Positions 9,302 through 17,419 of a DNA stretch of 64,000 bases are shown piece by piece. The translations under genes and the position numbers were made by a program. The stretch comes from Candidatus Nitrotoga sp. 1052 (GTDB taxonomy: Bacteria > Pseudomonadota > Gammaproteobacteria > Burkholderiales > Gallionellaceae), in NCBI RefSeq assembly GCF_927312905.1, contig NZ_CAKMHQ010000024.1, positions 36,240-100,239 on the forward strand, written 5' to 3'. The stretch's first letter is position 1. Every line of letters starts with the position of its first letter. The notes under the pieces are model-generated. The model was not told the DNA's origin, ran no database searches, and saw nothing but the letters and a program-made list of their open reading frames with translations.

Positions 9302-9402
9302 CCTCCAACTGTTGGAGGCGTAAAGTGAAACTCCCTGTTGCCCTGTCTTTACACTCAGTGTGTTACCGCACATACGTGCAACTGTTGGAGAGGTATAAAG
9401 TG
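9302..9402. repeat. two short direct repeats in the nirK-OBAP gap
   Basis: The 328-bp gap after nirK has no gene. CAACTGTTGGAG followed by (T)AAAGTG occurs at 9307 and again at 9378; each copy carries a small palindrome around CAACTGTTG. Between them, CAGTGTGTTACCGCACATAC (9356-9375) matches 4570-4589 upstream of wrbA in 18 of 20 bases. These could be binding sites of one regulator or remains of a repeat element; the sequence does not decide. Confidence 0.4.
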
Positions 9403-9545
9403 GGTCTCCCCACGTAAAGGGGTGCGTTGAACTGCCTATTTTCGAAAAGACGGGATCAGAGAGTCCACAAATGTTGATAAATGGGCATGGAACGTATAGA
9501 AATTATCCGAACTTTAACTATAAAAATTTATAAGGAGATTCAATT

Positions 9546-10088
9546 ATGAAAATCAGCAAAGTCTGCGTTCTTGTTTCCTCATTAATCACGGCCGGCTTCT
9601 TGTCTGCTCCAGCTTTTGCTGCGGATAAAAATCCTCTGACCGGTTATACAATTCACGTTACGGCGCCACATGTCATGGATGGGGAAGTTATCGGTCCATT
9701 CCATCATTACTGCAAACCAATCAATGACGACGTTATTCAATGCATCTTGTTCGAATCAACTGAGCCAAATGCTCGCCTGACCGAAATCGAATACATGGTC
9801 TCCAAAAAACTTGCCGGATCGGCCATACCGAAATGGTCGCATACGCAAAACTGGCACGATCACAAGCAAGAGATAGAGACCGGTCGCGTTGCCATAGTGA
9901 ATCCAACTGACCCGAAAGAGCAGAAAGGATTGGCGGATTATGTTTCTGGTACCGACGGCATCATTTTCCATCTCTGGCCTAAAGACGCGCCGATTCCTGA
10001 CGGTTCTGTCGGCATCGCTCAATCAGTTGGACATTGGGAAGAGCTACATGGAAAAATTGCCAAGGATCCAGGGGCTCCTAAAAAATAA
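9546..10088 (+). CDS. DUF1264 (OBAP-like) periplasmic protein
   Basis: A 180-residue protein with a clear signal peptide (LITAGFLSAPAFA) and a mature part of the DUF1264 type, the family that includes plant oil-body-associated proteins; HHYCKPINDDVIQC and the WHDHKQEIETG segment are characteristic. Bacterial members are exported and of unknown function; conserved histidines and cysteines might bind metal. AAGGAG stands before the ATG. It lies between nirK and a cytochrome c gene and is bounded by hairpins on both sides, so it may be its own transcription unit. Family assignment is from memory of the motif pattern. Confidence 0.75.
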   Translation: MKISKVCVLVSSLITAGFLSAPAFAADKNPLTGYTIHVTAPHVMDGEVIGPFHHYCKPINDDVIQCILFESTEPNARLTEIEYMVSKKLAGSAIPKWSHTQNWHDHKQEIETGRVAIVNPTDPKEQKGLADYVSGTDGIIFHLWPKDAPIPDGSVGIAQSVGHWEELHGKIAKDPGAPKK

Positions 10089-10109
10089 AGTTATTTGATT
10101 TATTCAGGA

Positions 10110-10158
10110 GACACAGGGTTTGTCCATGGTGGGATGAACACTGTGTCTTTTGATTTTA
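10110..10158 (+). terminator. long-loop hairpin with T-tail after the OBAP gene
   Basis: AGACACAG (10109-10116) pairs with CTGTGTCT (10141-10148), followed by TTTGATTTT. The loop is about 24 nt. It could terminate the DUF1264 transcript before the next cytochrome gene. Confidence 0.5.
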
Positions 10159-10174
10159 TATGTGAGGTGATGTC

Positions 10175-10609
10175 ATGTTTTTTTTGAAGAAAAATATGTG
10201 GGTATGGATTGCCGTCTTTCTGAGCGTCGGCTCGCAAAGCACATTGGCTTTTCACAAGGACGTGTATGAGCCGCGTGTACCCAAGGCGATTATTGCGCAG
10301 GAACAGCAAGTAAAAAGCCCTTATCCCGTAACACCAGAGCGAATTGAAGCAGGCCGTAAAATTTATTTTGGGGAAGGTTTTTGCGTAACTTGCCATAGCA
10401 AGGATGGCACAGGTGTCAATCTACCCGGACATGCTCCGCGTGATTTTACCGATGCAAAATGGCAGAAACTTCGCACGGACGGGGAATTAATGTGGGTTTT
10501 AAAACATGGTAGCCCGGGAACCGGGATGCCGGTTCGGGTTGGAACGGATATAAACGAGGAAGATGGTTGGAATGTGATTCAATTTATACGTACCTTCGAG
10601 GGCAAGTAG
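10175..10609 (+). CDS. monoheme cytochrome c
   Basis: Exported 144-residue cytochrome c. The N-terminus (WVWIAVFLSVGSQSTLA) is a signal peptide or anchor; one heme motif CVTCHSKDGTG is present, and GTGMPVRVG offers a methionine as distal ligand. The sequence PRDFTDAKWQKLRTDGELMW is like small cytochromes that donate to copper enzymes and terminal oxidases, and resembles NcgC in general layout. GAGGTGATG precedes the ATG. Placement after nirK and the OBAP gene suggests a role in the same periplasmic electron flow, which is inference. Confidence 0.85.
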   Translation: MFFLKKNMWVWIAVFLSVGSQSTLAFHKDVYEPRVPKAIIAQEQQVKSPYPVTPERIEAGRKIYFGEGFCVTCHSKDGTGVNLPGHAPRDFTDAKWQKLRTDGELMWVLKHGSPGTGMPVRVGTDINEEDGWNVIQFIRTFEGK

Positions 10610-10740
10610 GCGGTTTTTTCAAAAACAAGGCAACCCACCCCTTCATCTAGTTTGTAAATTCACCCCTGTCCACCATGGATATAGGGCGTTCGTATATGAT
10701 TCATACCTCCAGGATAATAAATTTTGCAACCTGAATCAGG

Positions 10741-10780
10741 AAGACGCAGCTGGAGCCTGCGTCGCAAATAACACGTTTTG
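10741..10780 (+). other. stem-loop in the leader of the efflux operon
   Basis: GACGCAG (10742-10748) and CTGCGTC (10756-10762) form a 7-bp stem with a short loop about 55 bp before the efflux adaptor gene. It could be a terminator of the cytochrome unit or a leader structure. The other 200 bp of this gap show nothing clear. Confidence 0.45.
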
Positions 10781-10815
10781 ATCAGATATAGACCAGAGGA
10801 AATCGGACCATCAAT

Positions 10816-12117
10816 ATGGCGAAAAAAATAGCGGCAGGGATAGTACTGCTAGGAATCGTCATTCTGGCCTGGTATCTCATCAGTCAGCGCATATCTATTA
10901 CATGGCGTCATACTGAAATCCAAACCCCCGGCATCAAGACCTTATCTTTATCTGAAATAGGCAAAGCCGGAAAGGAACAAATCTGGATTTGCCCGATGCA
11001 CCCAGAGATCATGCAAAACCATCCGGGCAATTGCCCGATTTGCGGCATGGATCTGGTTCAGTCAAAAAATCCCGCAGCTCACAACCACGACCATGGCATT
11101 CATATCGATACTTCATCCATCCAAAAGCTTGGCGTCAGGTTGGAAAGTGTAAAAAAAGCCCCGCTCAGCCAGGAAATCCATACTTATGGCAACGTAATAG
11201 TCGATGGGGATACTCTTTACAATGTCCATACCAAGGTCGATGGTTGGATAAAAAAGCTAAATATCAATTCGGTCGGACAGCAGATTCGCAAAGGACAAAT
11301 AATCTACGAGATCTATTCTCCCGATTTGATTGCACAACAAAAAGAATATTTGAGGTTTATCGTACGCCGAGATCAGACGTTAAAAACGATCGGCGACATT
11401 TCTCCGCTAGTGGAAAACCCATATGTGATGGATCTGCTGCAAGAGCTTTCCAGAGAAAGAACTAAATTTCTCTATAAAGATATTAGCATTGAATCCGTTC
11501 AACAAATGGAGAGCTCCAAGCAAGCCATAGAGGTGGTTAAAATACTGGCTGGTCAGGCAGGTGTCGTAACACAAATTAATGCGCGTGAAGGTAACTTTGT
11601 CACGCCTTCCGTCACCCTGTTTACGCTGGCCGATGTCTCCAAGGTATGGGTTGATATCACGATTTATCCCGACCAAGCTGGCCGGATAAAGAATGGCGAT
11701 GCGGTAACCATAAAAACCCCCGATGGGCAGGAAATCAAAACCAAACTCGACTTTGTCAATCCACTCGCTGAAAACAACAAAATCAGCGCAAGGGTAACGC
11801 TTAATAATACCAATCTGCGTTTGCGTCCTGGTAGCTTTGTCGACGTGATCATCCACGCCCAGCCGCACGAAGCACTCGTTTTGCCCCGCTCGTCAGTCAT
11901 CCACACTGGACAGGGAGACTTGGTAATCTTGTCCAGAGGAGAGGGGCATTTCCTCCCTGTTAATATCGAGACAGGGATAGAAAGCGGGGACTGGATCGAG
12001 GTTGTAGATGGCCTCTTGGAAGGCGCAGAAGTGGCAGTAAACGGCCAGTTCCTGCTGGACGCAGCATCGTCGCTGCATGATGCCGCGCAACGCATGCAGG
12101 AATCGCACAAGCACTAA
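10816..12117 (+). CDS. cusB: RND efflux periplasmic adaptor subunit, CusB type
   Basis: Membrane fusion protein linking an inner-membrane RND pump to an outer-membrane channel. Residues 8-23 form an N-terminal membrane anchor. A heavy-metal-binding domain with paired motifs CPMHP and CPICGMDL lies at about 58-77, then a histidine cluster (HNHDHGIH), lipoyl/barrel-sandwich segments (VHTKVDGWIKKL) and the beta-barrel. It overlaps the pump gene by one base (TAATG), so translation is coupled. The metal domain and the CusA-like partner point to Cu(I)/Ag(I). No outer-membrane cusC gene lies next to it, so the pump must use a channel encoded elsewhere. Confidence 0.9.
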   Translation: MAKKIAAGIVLLGIVILAWYLISQRISITWRHTEIQTPGIKTLSLSEIGKAGKEQIWICPMHPEIMQNHPGNCPICGMDLVQSKNPAAHNHDHGIHIDTSSIQKLGVRLESVKKAPLSQEIHTYGNVIVDGDTLYNVHTKVDGWIKKLNINSVGQQIRKGQIIYEIYSPDLIAQQKEYLRFIVRRDQTLKTIGDISPLVENPYVMDLLQELSRERTKFLYKDISIESVQQMESSKQAIEVVKILAGQAGVVTQINAREGNFVTPSVTLFTLADVSKVWVDITIYPDQAGRIKNGDAVTIKTPDGQEIKTKLDFVNPLAENNKISARVTLNNTNLRLRPGSFVDVIIHAQPHEALVLPRSSVIHTGQGDLVILSRGEGHFLPVNIETGIESGDWIEVVDGLLEGAEVAVNGQFLLDAASSLHDAAQRMQESHKH

Positions 12118-15100
12118 TGATTGCCCGCGTTATATCCTGGTCATTACGTAACCATCTGCTGGTTTTGCTGCTTGCAGCATTAATCAGCGCTTGGGGAATT
12201 TACTCCTTGCGTCATACCGCACTGGACGCAATTCCCGATCTTTCTGATGTCCAGGTCATCATCAAAACCACTTACCCCGGCCAATCGCCGCAAGCGGTGG
12301 AAGACCAGGTGACTTATCCGCTTACCTCGGCGCTACTGTCGGTACCCGGTTCTACTGCGGTTCGCGGCTTTTCCATGTTCGGCGAGTCGTTTATTTACAT
12401 CATTTTCAAGGATGGAACCGATCCCTACTGGGCGCGCACGCGTGTGCTCGAATACCTGAGCCAGATGGCGGGCAAGCTGCCGCCCGGCGTTACGCCGGCA
12501 CTCGGGCCGGATGCATCCGGCGTGGGCTGGATTTTTGAATATGCGTTAACCGATCGTCAGCATCGCCACGACCCTGACCAATTGCGCGCACTACAGGATT
12601 TTTTCCTGAAATATGAATTGCAAAGCCTGCCCGGTGTCGCCGAAGTGGCGAGTATTGGTGGCATGGTGCGGCAATACCAGATCGAAGTAAGTCCGACCCG
12701 ACTGGCCGCGTATAAACTGACACTGGACAAAGTGGCGCAGTCAGTGCGCGACAGCAACCTGTCCGGCGGTGGCTCAGTGGTAGAAATGGGACGCGCCGAA
12801 TATATGATCAGGGCGCGCGGCTACCTCAAAACGCTGGATGATTTCCGGCAAATTCCGCTCGGCACAGACGGTCAAGGCATCCCCATCCGCTTGCAGGACG
12901 TGGCGCATATCCAGACGGGGCCAGAGGCGCGCCGTGGTGTTGTTGATCTCGACGGCGAGGGCGAGGTAGTAGGGGGGATCGTCGTGATGCGCTACGGCAA
13001 CAACGCACTGGAAACAATAGAGCGGGTCAAGACACGCTTGCAAGAGCTGAAAGCGGGGTTGCCCCAAGGGGTGGAGTTAGTCGTCACCTATGACCGCTCT
13101 GGCCTGATCAAACGCGCCATCAGCACCCTGCGCGAGAAACTGATCGAGGAATCACTGGCAGTAGCTCTGGTTTGCCTGCTGTTCCTGTTTCACCTGCGTT
13201 CATCGCTGGTGGCAGTTGTAACATTACCCATCGGCATCCTGGCCGCTTTCATTATCATGCAACAACAAGGCGTCAGCGCCAACATCATGTCGCTGGGCGG
13301 CATCGCCATCGCCATCGGCGCAATGGTCGATGCTGCCATTGTGATGATCGAAAACATGCATAAGCATCTGGAGCGTGCCGGAGCCAAACCCGATTACTGG
13401 CAGGTGGTGAAAGCAAGTTCTCTGGAAGTAGGCCCAGCCCTGTTCTTCTCGCTCCTGGTAATCACCATCTCCTTCCTGCCGGTGTTAACGCTGGACGGGC
13501 AGGAAGGCAGGCTATTCGCACCCCTCGCCTACACAAAAACTTATGCAATGGCCGCCAGCGCATTCCTGGCGATAACGCTCACTCCGGTGCTGATGGGCTA
13601 TTTCATTCGCGGGCGCATTCGCCCGGAACAGCGCAATCCGTTGAACCGCGTATTACAAGCCCTGTATCGGCCAGTGCTGCTGGCCGCCTTAAGCAAACGC
13701 AAGTTAACCGTACTCGCCACGCTATTGTTATTAACCACCGTGGCGTGGCCGCTGGCCAAACTGGGCAGCGAATTCATGCCGCCACTGTATGAAGGCGACT
13801 TGCTGTATATGCCAACAACCTTACCCGGCTTGTCCGTAGACGAGGCGGCCAATATTTTGCAAATCACGGATCGCCTGATCCGAGCACTGCCGGAAGTCGA
13901 ACGAGTATTCGGCAAGGCCGGACGAGCCGATACTGCGACCGATCCGGCACCGCTTTCGATGCTGGAAACCACCATTCTGCTGAAGCCGCGTGACCAGTGG
14001 CCGCCGGGAGAAACGGTAGAGCAATTGATTCACAAGCTCGATGACCAAGTGCGCCTGCCAGGACTCACCAATTCCTGGGGCTACCCGATCCGCACCCGCA
14101 TAGACATGCTTTCCACAGGCATCAGAACGCCGCTGGGAATTAAAGTCACCGGCCCGGATCTAGCAGGTATCGCTGAACTGGCTCAGCAAATTGCGGCGGC
14201 GATCAAGAGCGTACCTGGCACGCGCACCGTATTCGCCGAGCGTGCCACCGGCGGGCGTTATCTGGACATTGACATTAACCGGGCTCAAGCCGCACGTTAT
14301 GGCGTTACCGTAGCCGATGTGCAACGCCTGGTGCAGGGCGCAATCGGTGGCGAAAACATCGGCACGGTGATTGATGGACGCGAACGCTTTCAGATCAACC
14401 TGCGCTATCCACGCGCTCTGCGCGATTCTCTGCCAGCAATAGCGGCCAGCCGAATCACCATGCCTTCTGGCGCGCAAATACCGCTGGGCGAATTGGCGCA
14501 TTTGCACTTCAGTGAGGGGGCTTCGGAAATCAAAAGCGAAAATGCGCGTTTGACCGCCTATTTATATATCGACATCACCGGGCGCGATCTCGGCGGTTAT
14601 GTGGGCGAAGCCAAGCGCATACTGGATAAGTCGGTGACATTGCCGCCCGGTTATGCCATTGCCTGGTCGGGACAGTACGTAAATTTGCAACATGCCAAAG
14701 ATCGCATGCAGTGGGTCATCCCGCTTACGCTGATACTGGCAATCTTATTGCTATACATGCATTTCCGCCATTTCGGCAAAGTGCTGCTGGTGCTGCTGTG
14801 CCTGCCATTCTCCCTGATCGGCGGCTTCTGGCTGGTATACGCGCTGGGATATAACTTATCGGTGGCAGTAGCAGTGGGCTTCATTGCGCTGGCTGGCGTA
14901 GCCGCCGAATTTGGCGTAGTGATGCTGCTGTATCTTGACAATGCCATCGAAGACTTACGCTCCGCCGGGCGCTTGAATAACCGTCATGATTTGCACCAAG
15001 CCATCATTCAGGGAGCACTACTACGCATCCGCCCAAAAATGATGACCGTCTCGGTAATCGTGGCGGGCTTGTTGCCGGTGATGTTCAGCCAAGGTGCCGG

Positions 15101-15227
15101 TGCAGAAGTCATGAAACGTATTGCCGCGCCGTTAGTAGGCGGCATGCTTACGGCACCGCTGTTATCGCTAATCGTGATCCCAGTGCTGTACTCGTGGTGG
15201 CAAGGGCGGGGTATGGCAAAGGACTGA
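12117..15227 (+). CDS. cusA: heavy-metal RND efflux pump, CusA type
   Basis: Inner-membrane proton-driven pump of 1036 residues, the usual size for the heavy-metal RND group, with 12 transmembrane helices and two large periplasmic loops. The TM4 motif AIGAMVDAAIVMIEN carries the proton-relay aspartate and glutamate and matches the Cu/Ag (CusA) version. Also seen: FMPPLYEGDLLYMP, DPAPLSMLET and RTRIDMLSTGIRTPLG, which place methionines as in the CusA export pathway, and GFIALAGVAAEFGVVMLLYL near the C-terminus. It is the second gene of a cusBA pair. Copper export would fit the copper enzymes encoded just upstream. Confidence 0.93.
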   Translation: MIARVISWSLRNHLLVLLLAALISAWGIYSLRHTALDAIPDLSDVQVIIKTTYPGQSPQAVEDQVTYPLTSALLSVPGSTAVRGFSMFGESFIYIIFKDGTDPYWARTRVLEYLSQMAGKLPPGVTPALGPDASGVGWIFEYALTDRQHRHDPDQLRALQDFFLKYELQSLPGVAEVASIGGMVRQYQIEVSPTRLAAYKLTLDKVAQSVRDSNLSGGGSVVEMGRAEYMIRARGYLKTLDDFRQIPLGTDGQGIPIRLQDVAHIQTGPEARRGVVDLDGEGEVVGGIVVMRYGNNALETIERVKTRLQELKAGLPQGVELVVTYDRSGLIKRAISTLREKLIEESLAVALVCLLFLFHLRSSLVAVVTLPIGILAAFIIMQQQGVSANIMSLGGIAIAIGAMVDAAIVMIENMHKHLERAGAKPDYWQVVKASSLEVGPALFFSLLVITISFLPVLTLDGQEGRLFAPLAYTKTYAMAASAFLAITLTPVLMGYFIRGRIRPEQRNPLNRVLQALYRPVLLAALSKRKLTVLATLLLLTTVAWPLAKLGSEFMPPLYEGDLLYMPTTLPGLSVDEAANILQITDRLIRALPEVERVFGKAGRADTATDPAPLSMLETTILLKPRDQWPPGETVEQLIHKLDDQVRLPGLTNSWGYPIRTRIDMLSTGIRTPLGIKVTGPDLAGIAELAQQIAAAIKSVPGTRTVFAERATGGRYLDIDINRAQAARYGVTVADVQRLVQGAIGGENIGTVIDGRERFQINLRYPRALRDSLPAIAASRITMPSGAQIPLGELAHLHFSEGASEIKSENARLTAYLYIDITGRDLGGYVGEAKRILDKSVTLPPGYAIAWSGQYVNLQHAKDRMQWVIPLTLILAILLLYMHFRHFGKVLLVLLCLPFSLIGGFWLVYALGYNLSVAVAVGFIALAGVAAEFGVVMLLYLDNAIEDLRSAGRLNNRHDLHQAIIQGALLRIRPKMMTVSVIVAGLLPVMFSQGAGAEVMKRIAAPLVGGMLTAPLLSLIVIPVLYSWWQGRGMAKD

Positions 15228-15258
15228 TGAAGGGTTGCCGCTATACCTTGTAATGAAT

Positions 15259-16017
15259 TTATTGAAAGAGAGACATCCGCATGACAAGATTCGCCAAAAG
15301 CTCATAACAAACGTAGTAACTCGCCTGCAATCCGCCGATTCCAGGCAAATAATCCGACGGCCATTCGAGGTCGCCATTTAAAATTCCGGTAGGGGCCGCT
15401 ATCACTGACAATCCCGACGTAGCGAATTCCGCTTTTGCCCGTGGCATGTCAAAGCTGTGTGTGACGAGCACAATATGCCGAATCTTCTCTTTTGCCAGTA
15501 TCGCAGTAGAGAATTCCGCATTCTCGCGTGTGTTTCGTGATTTATCTTCGCTCCAACGAACCTTGATTCCGAACTCGTTTTCCAGAGCTTCCCGCATCAA
15601 CTTTGCTTCCGTTTCACCACCCAGTACCGATCCACCGGCGACGAGCACCGGCAGCCCGGTATTCTTCGCGACCCGCGCGCCGTAGCGCACGCGATCGAGG
15701 GTCAGCCGCCCCAATGTGTCCCCACCATATTCCAACGCATTGCGGCGAGTTCCGCCGCCGAGGATCACGATGGCTTGGGCGCGACGTGCTTCTTTGAGGT
15801 CGAGCGGAGGCGATGTGTCGAGAAAATGCATCAGTTGATACGAAGCAAATGGGGTAGACAGTGCCAGCAGATAGACCGTCGCAATGATTGCGATCGCTCT
15901 CCCTGTGCGCGGAAATCTATGTACCAGAAATAGGCCAACAAGAATGATTAATAGCAGCCCTGTGGGAGGCAGAATAATCGTCTTGGCGATTGCCTTGAGC
16001 AGAAAAATATCGGGCAT
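15259..16017 (-). CDS. YdcF/ElyC family DUF218 membrane protein
   Basis: A 252-residue protein with two N-terminal hydrophobic helices (IILPPTGLLLIILVGLFLVH and a second near 40-58) followed by a DUF218 domain: AIVILGGGTRRN, VLVAGGSVLGGETEA, EDKSRNTRENAEFS and VLVTHSFDMPRAKAEF. ElyC and SanA relatives act in envelope biogenesis, possibly on the lipid carrier of peptidoglycan, but the reaction is not settled. It is convergent with cusA, with 31 bp between the stops. The ATG at 16017 has only a weak ribosome site. Confidence 0.85.
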   Translation of the reverse strand: MPDIFLLKAIAKTIILPPTGLLLIILVGLFLVHRFPRTGRAIAIIATVYLLALSTPFASYQLMHFLDTSPPLDLKEARRAQAIVILGGGTRRNALEYGGDTLGRLTLDRVRYGARVAKNTGLPVLVAGGSVLGGETEAKLMREALENEFGIKVRWSEDKSRNTRENAEFSTAILAKEKIRHIVLVTHSFDMPRAKAEFATSGLSVIAAPTGILNGDLEWPSDYLPGIGGLQASYYVCYELLANLVMRMSLFQ

Positions 16018-16110
16018 GGTTTATAGTATCGTGATCGAGATAAATTGTAAGATTCGATATTACTTCTTTCTCTACAGAAACTGGAGATGCTGCTGAATAG
16101 ATAAAGTGAT

Positions 16111-16266
16111 GTCAACTCAAATACTGTTCGCTTAACCGTTCGTGGAGAGCTTGTCGAACCACCAGCCGCTCACCCAGAGCCCTTCGACAATGCCTTCAGT
16201 CCTGAGCAAAGTCGAAGGGTCAGGGCGAGCGGAATTTCTTTAACCAAACAGTATTGGGTCAACTCA
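16111..16266. mobile_element. MITE-like inverted-repeat element with 9-bp direct repeats
   Basis: The 9-bp sequence GTCAACTCA occurs in the same orientation at 16111-16119 and 16258-16266. Between them are imperfect terminal inverted repeats, AATACTGTTCGCTTAA on the left and the complement of TTAACCAAACAGTATT on the right, and an inner hairpin CCGCTC...CCTTCGAC / GTCGAAGGG...GAGCGG. The hairpin belongs to the CTTCGACA-type palindromes seen elsewhere in the window. No coding capacity. The right direct repeat contains the stop codon of the neighbouring methyltransferase gene. Confidence 0.65.
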
Positions 16267-17010
16267 TAGAGGTTCACACACGTAACAAATTTGCCACATC
16301 GCCAGTAGAGGAAGATTGATTTGCGTCACGCCCAATATTCGCAAGAAATTCTTAACATCCTCTGATCCTGCAATCAGCGTGCTGAACGCAGATAGCACAG
16401 GTTGCGGGTTTTCCTCCATGATTTGCACCTTCCGCATGATCTTGTACCCAGCCTGCTTGCAGGCGTCTTCAAATGATCCTGGCGTAAAAAAACGAATATG
16501 CGTCACATCCAGCAAACCCATCAACTCATAATCGAATCGATTCGAAAGTAGTCCGCCAACAATAGAACGATGTCCCATATTTGGAATTTGAAATACACAC
16601 TTTCCACACTCGGATAACAATCCCTTCGCCAAAACCATGGCTTCCCACGGGTCGTACATGTGTTCAAGTACATCAGCAAATGAAATAACATCGAAACCGC
16701 CCGGATAGTCTGCCTTGAGTCCACCGATTGCTGCATCAAAGGTACTTGAATAGACGCGATCACAAACCTGTTCTGCGGCCTTTGCGGCAAACGCGTTCAT
16801 TTCAACACCGACACAAACGGCACCGTTGTGAAGACCTTCATTGACTGCCGCAATCAATTGGCCGCGATTGCATCCCACGTCTAGATAGGTCGATGGCGCC
16901 AACTCGACACATATTTTTCTGACATCTTCAGGAACGAAATGTTTCTGGTAGGGCGCATCGTCAGACTTGTGGATTCGGAGCATCTCGTAGGGGCTGAGTT
17001 TCTTGTTCAT
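16264..17010 (-). CDS. class I SAM-dependent methyltransferase
   Basis: The core shows a SAM-binding fold: motif I LDVGCNRGQLIAA, GVEMNAFAAKAA as the acidic loop, and the FDVISFADVLEHMYDPWEAM segment typical of methyltransferase_11/23 proteins. The substrate cannot be read. The frame is open up to 17340, but that N-terminal part looks non-coding; the start chosen (MNKKLSPYEM at 17010) begins where protein-like sequence begins. ATG 17064 is an alternative; none has a good ribosome site. The stop lies in the direct repeat of the MITE-like element. Codon use is less GC-biased than in the housekeeping genes, which suggests acquisition. Confidence 0.75.
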   Translation of the reverse strand: MNKKLSPYEMLRIHKSDDAPYQKHFVPEDVRKICVELAPSTYLDVGCNRGQLIAAVNEGLHNGAVCVGVEMNAFAAKAAEQVCDRVYSSTFDAAIGGLKADYPGGFDVISFADVLEHMYDPWEAMVLAKGLLSECGKCVFQIPNMGHRSIVGGLLSNRFDYELMGLLDVTHIRFFTPGSFEDACKQAGYKIMRKVQIMEENPQPVLSAFSTLIAGSEDVKNFLRILGVTQINLPLLAMWQICYVCEPL

Positions 17011-17419
17011 AACAAAATAGCACTCGTATGCGGCAAGGTTCTCATTGTCCCTTGAACCATCCATCCGGTAAACAGCCAGACCGAGCCATCTTATGAATAT
17101 CAAAATTTCGATAGCTTTTTTCGGTTGCCTTACGCACAGGTCTGTCAGGCTCCCATCTTGACTCGTTTGTTTTAACGCGCGGGTGTTTTTTGTGGGCTCG
17201 AGCTTTAATTTCCTTGCATCAGAGTCTCGCCTGTCCTGTAACATGCATCTACTATTCCTGTTTGCGGTACTTAACTCCGAATGAGTACAGCATCGAAATA
17301 GGGTTCCGTTCACCCAAAATTGGGCATATTGAGTTAACACGACAGAACCAGTAATAGTTATTTATAAAGTGTCAGGCAGTCAAATTGAAGCGGTGGTGTT
17401 TAAAAATAGAGGAAACTTA

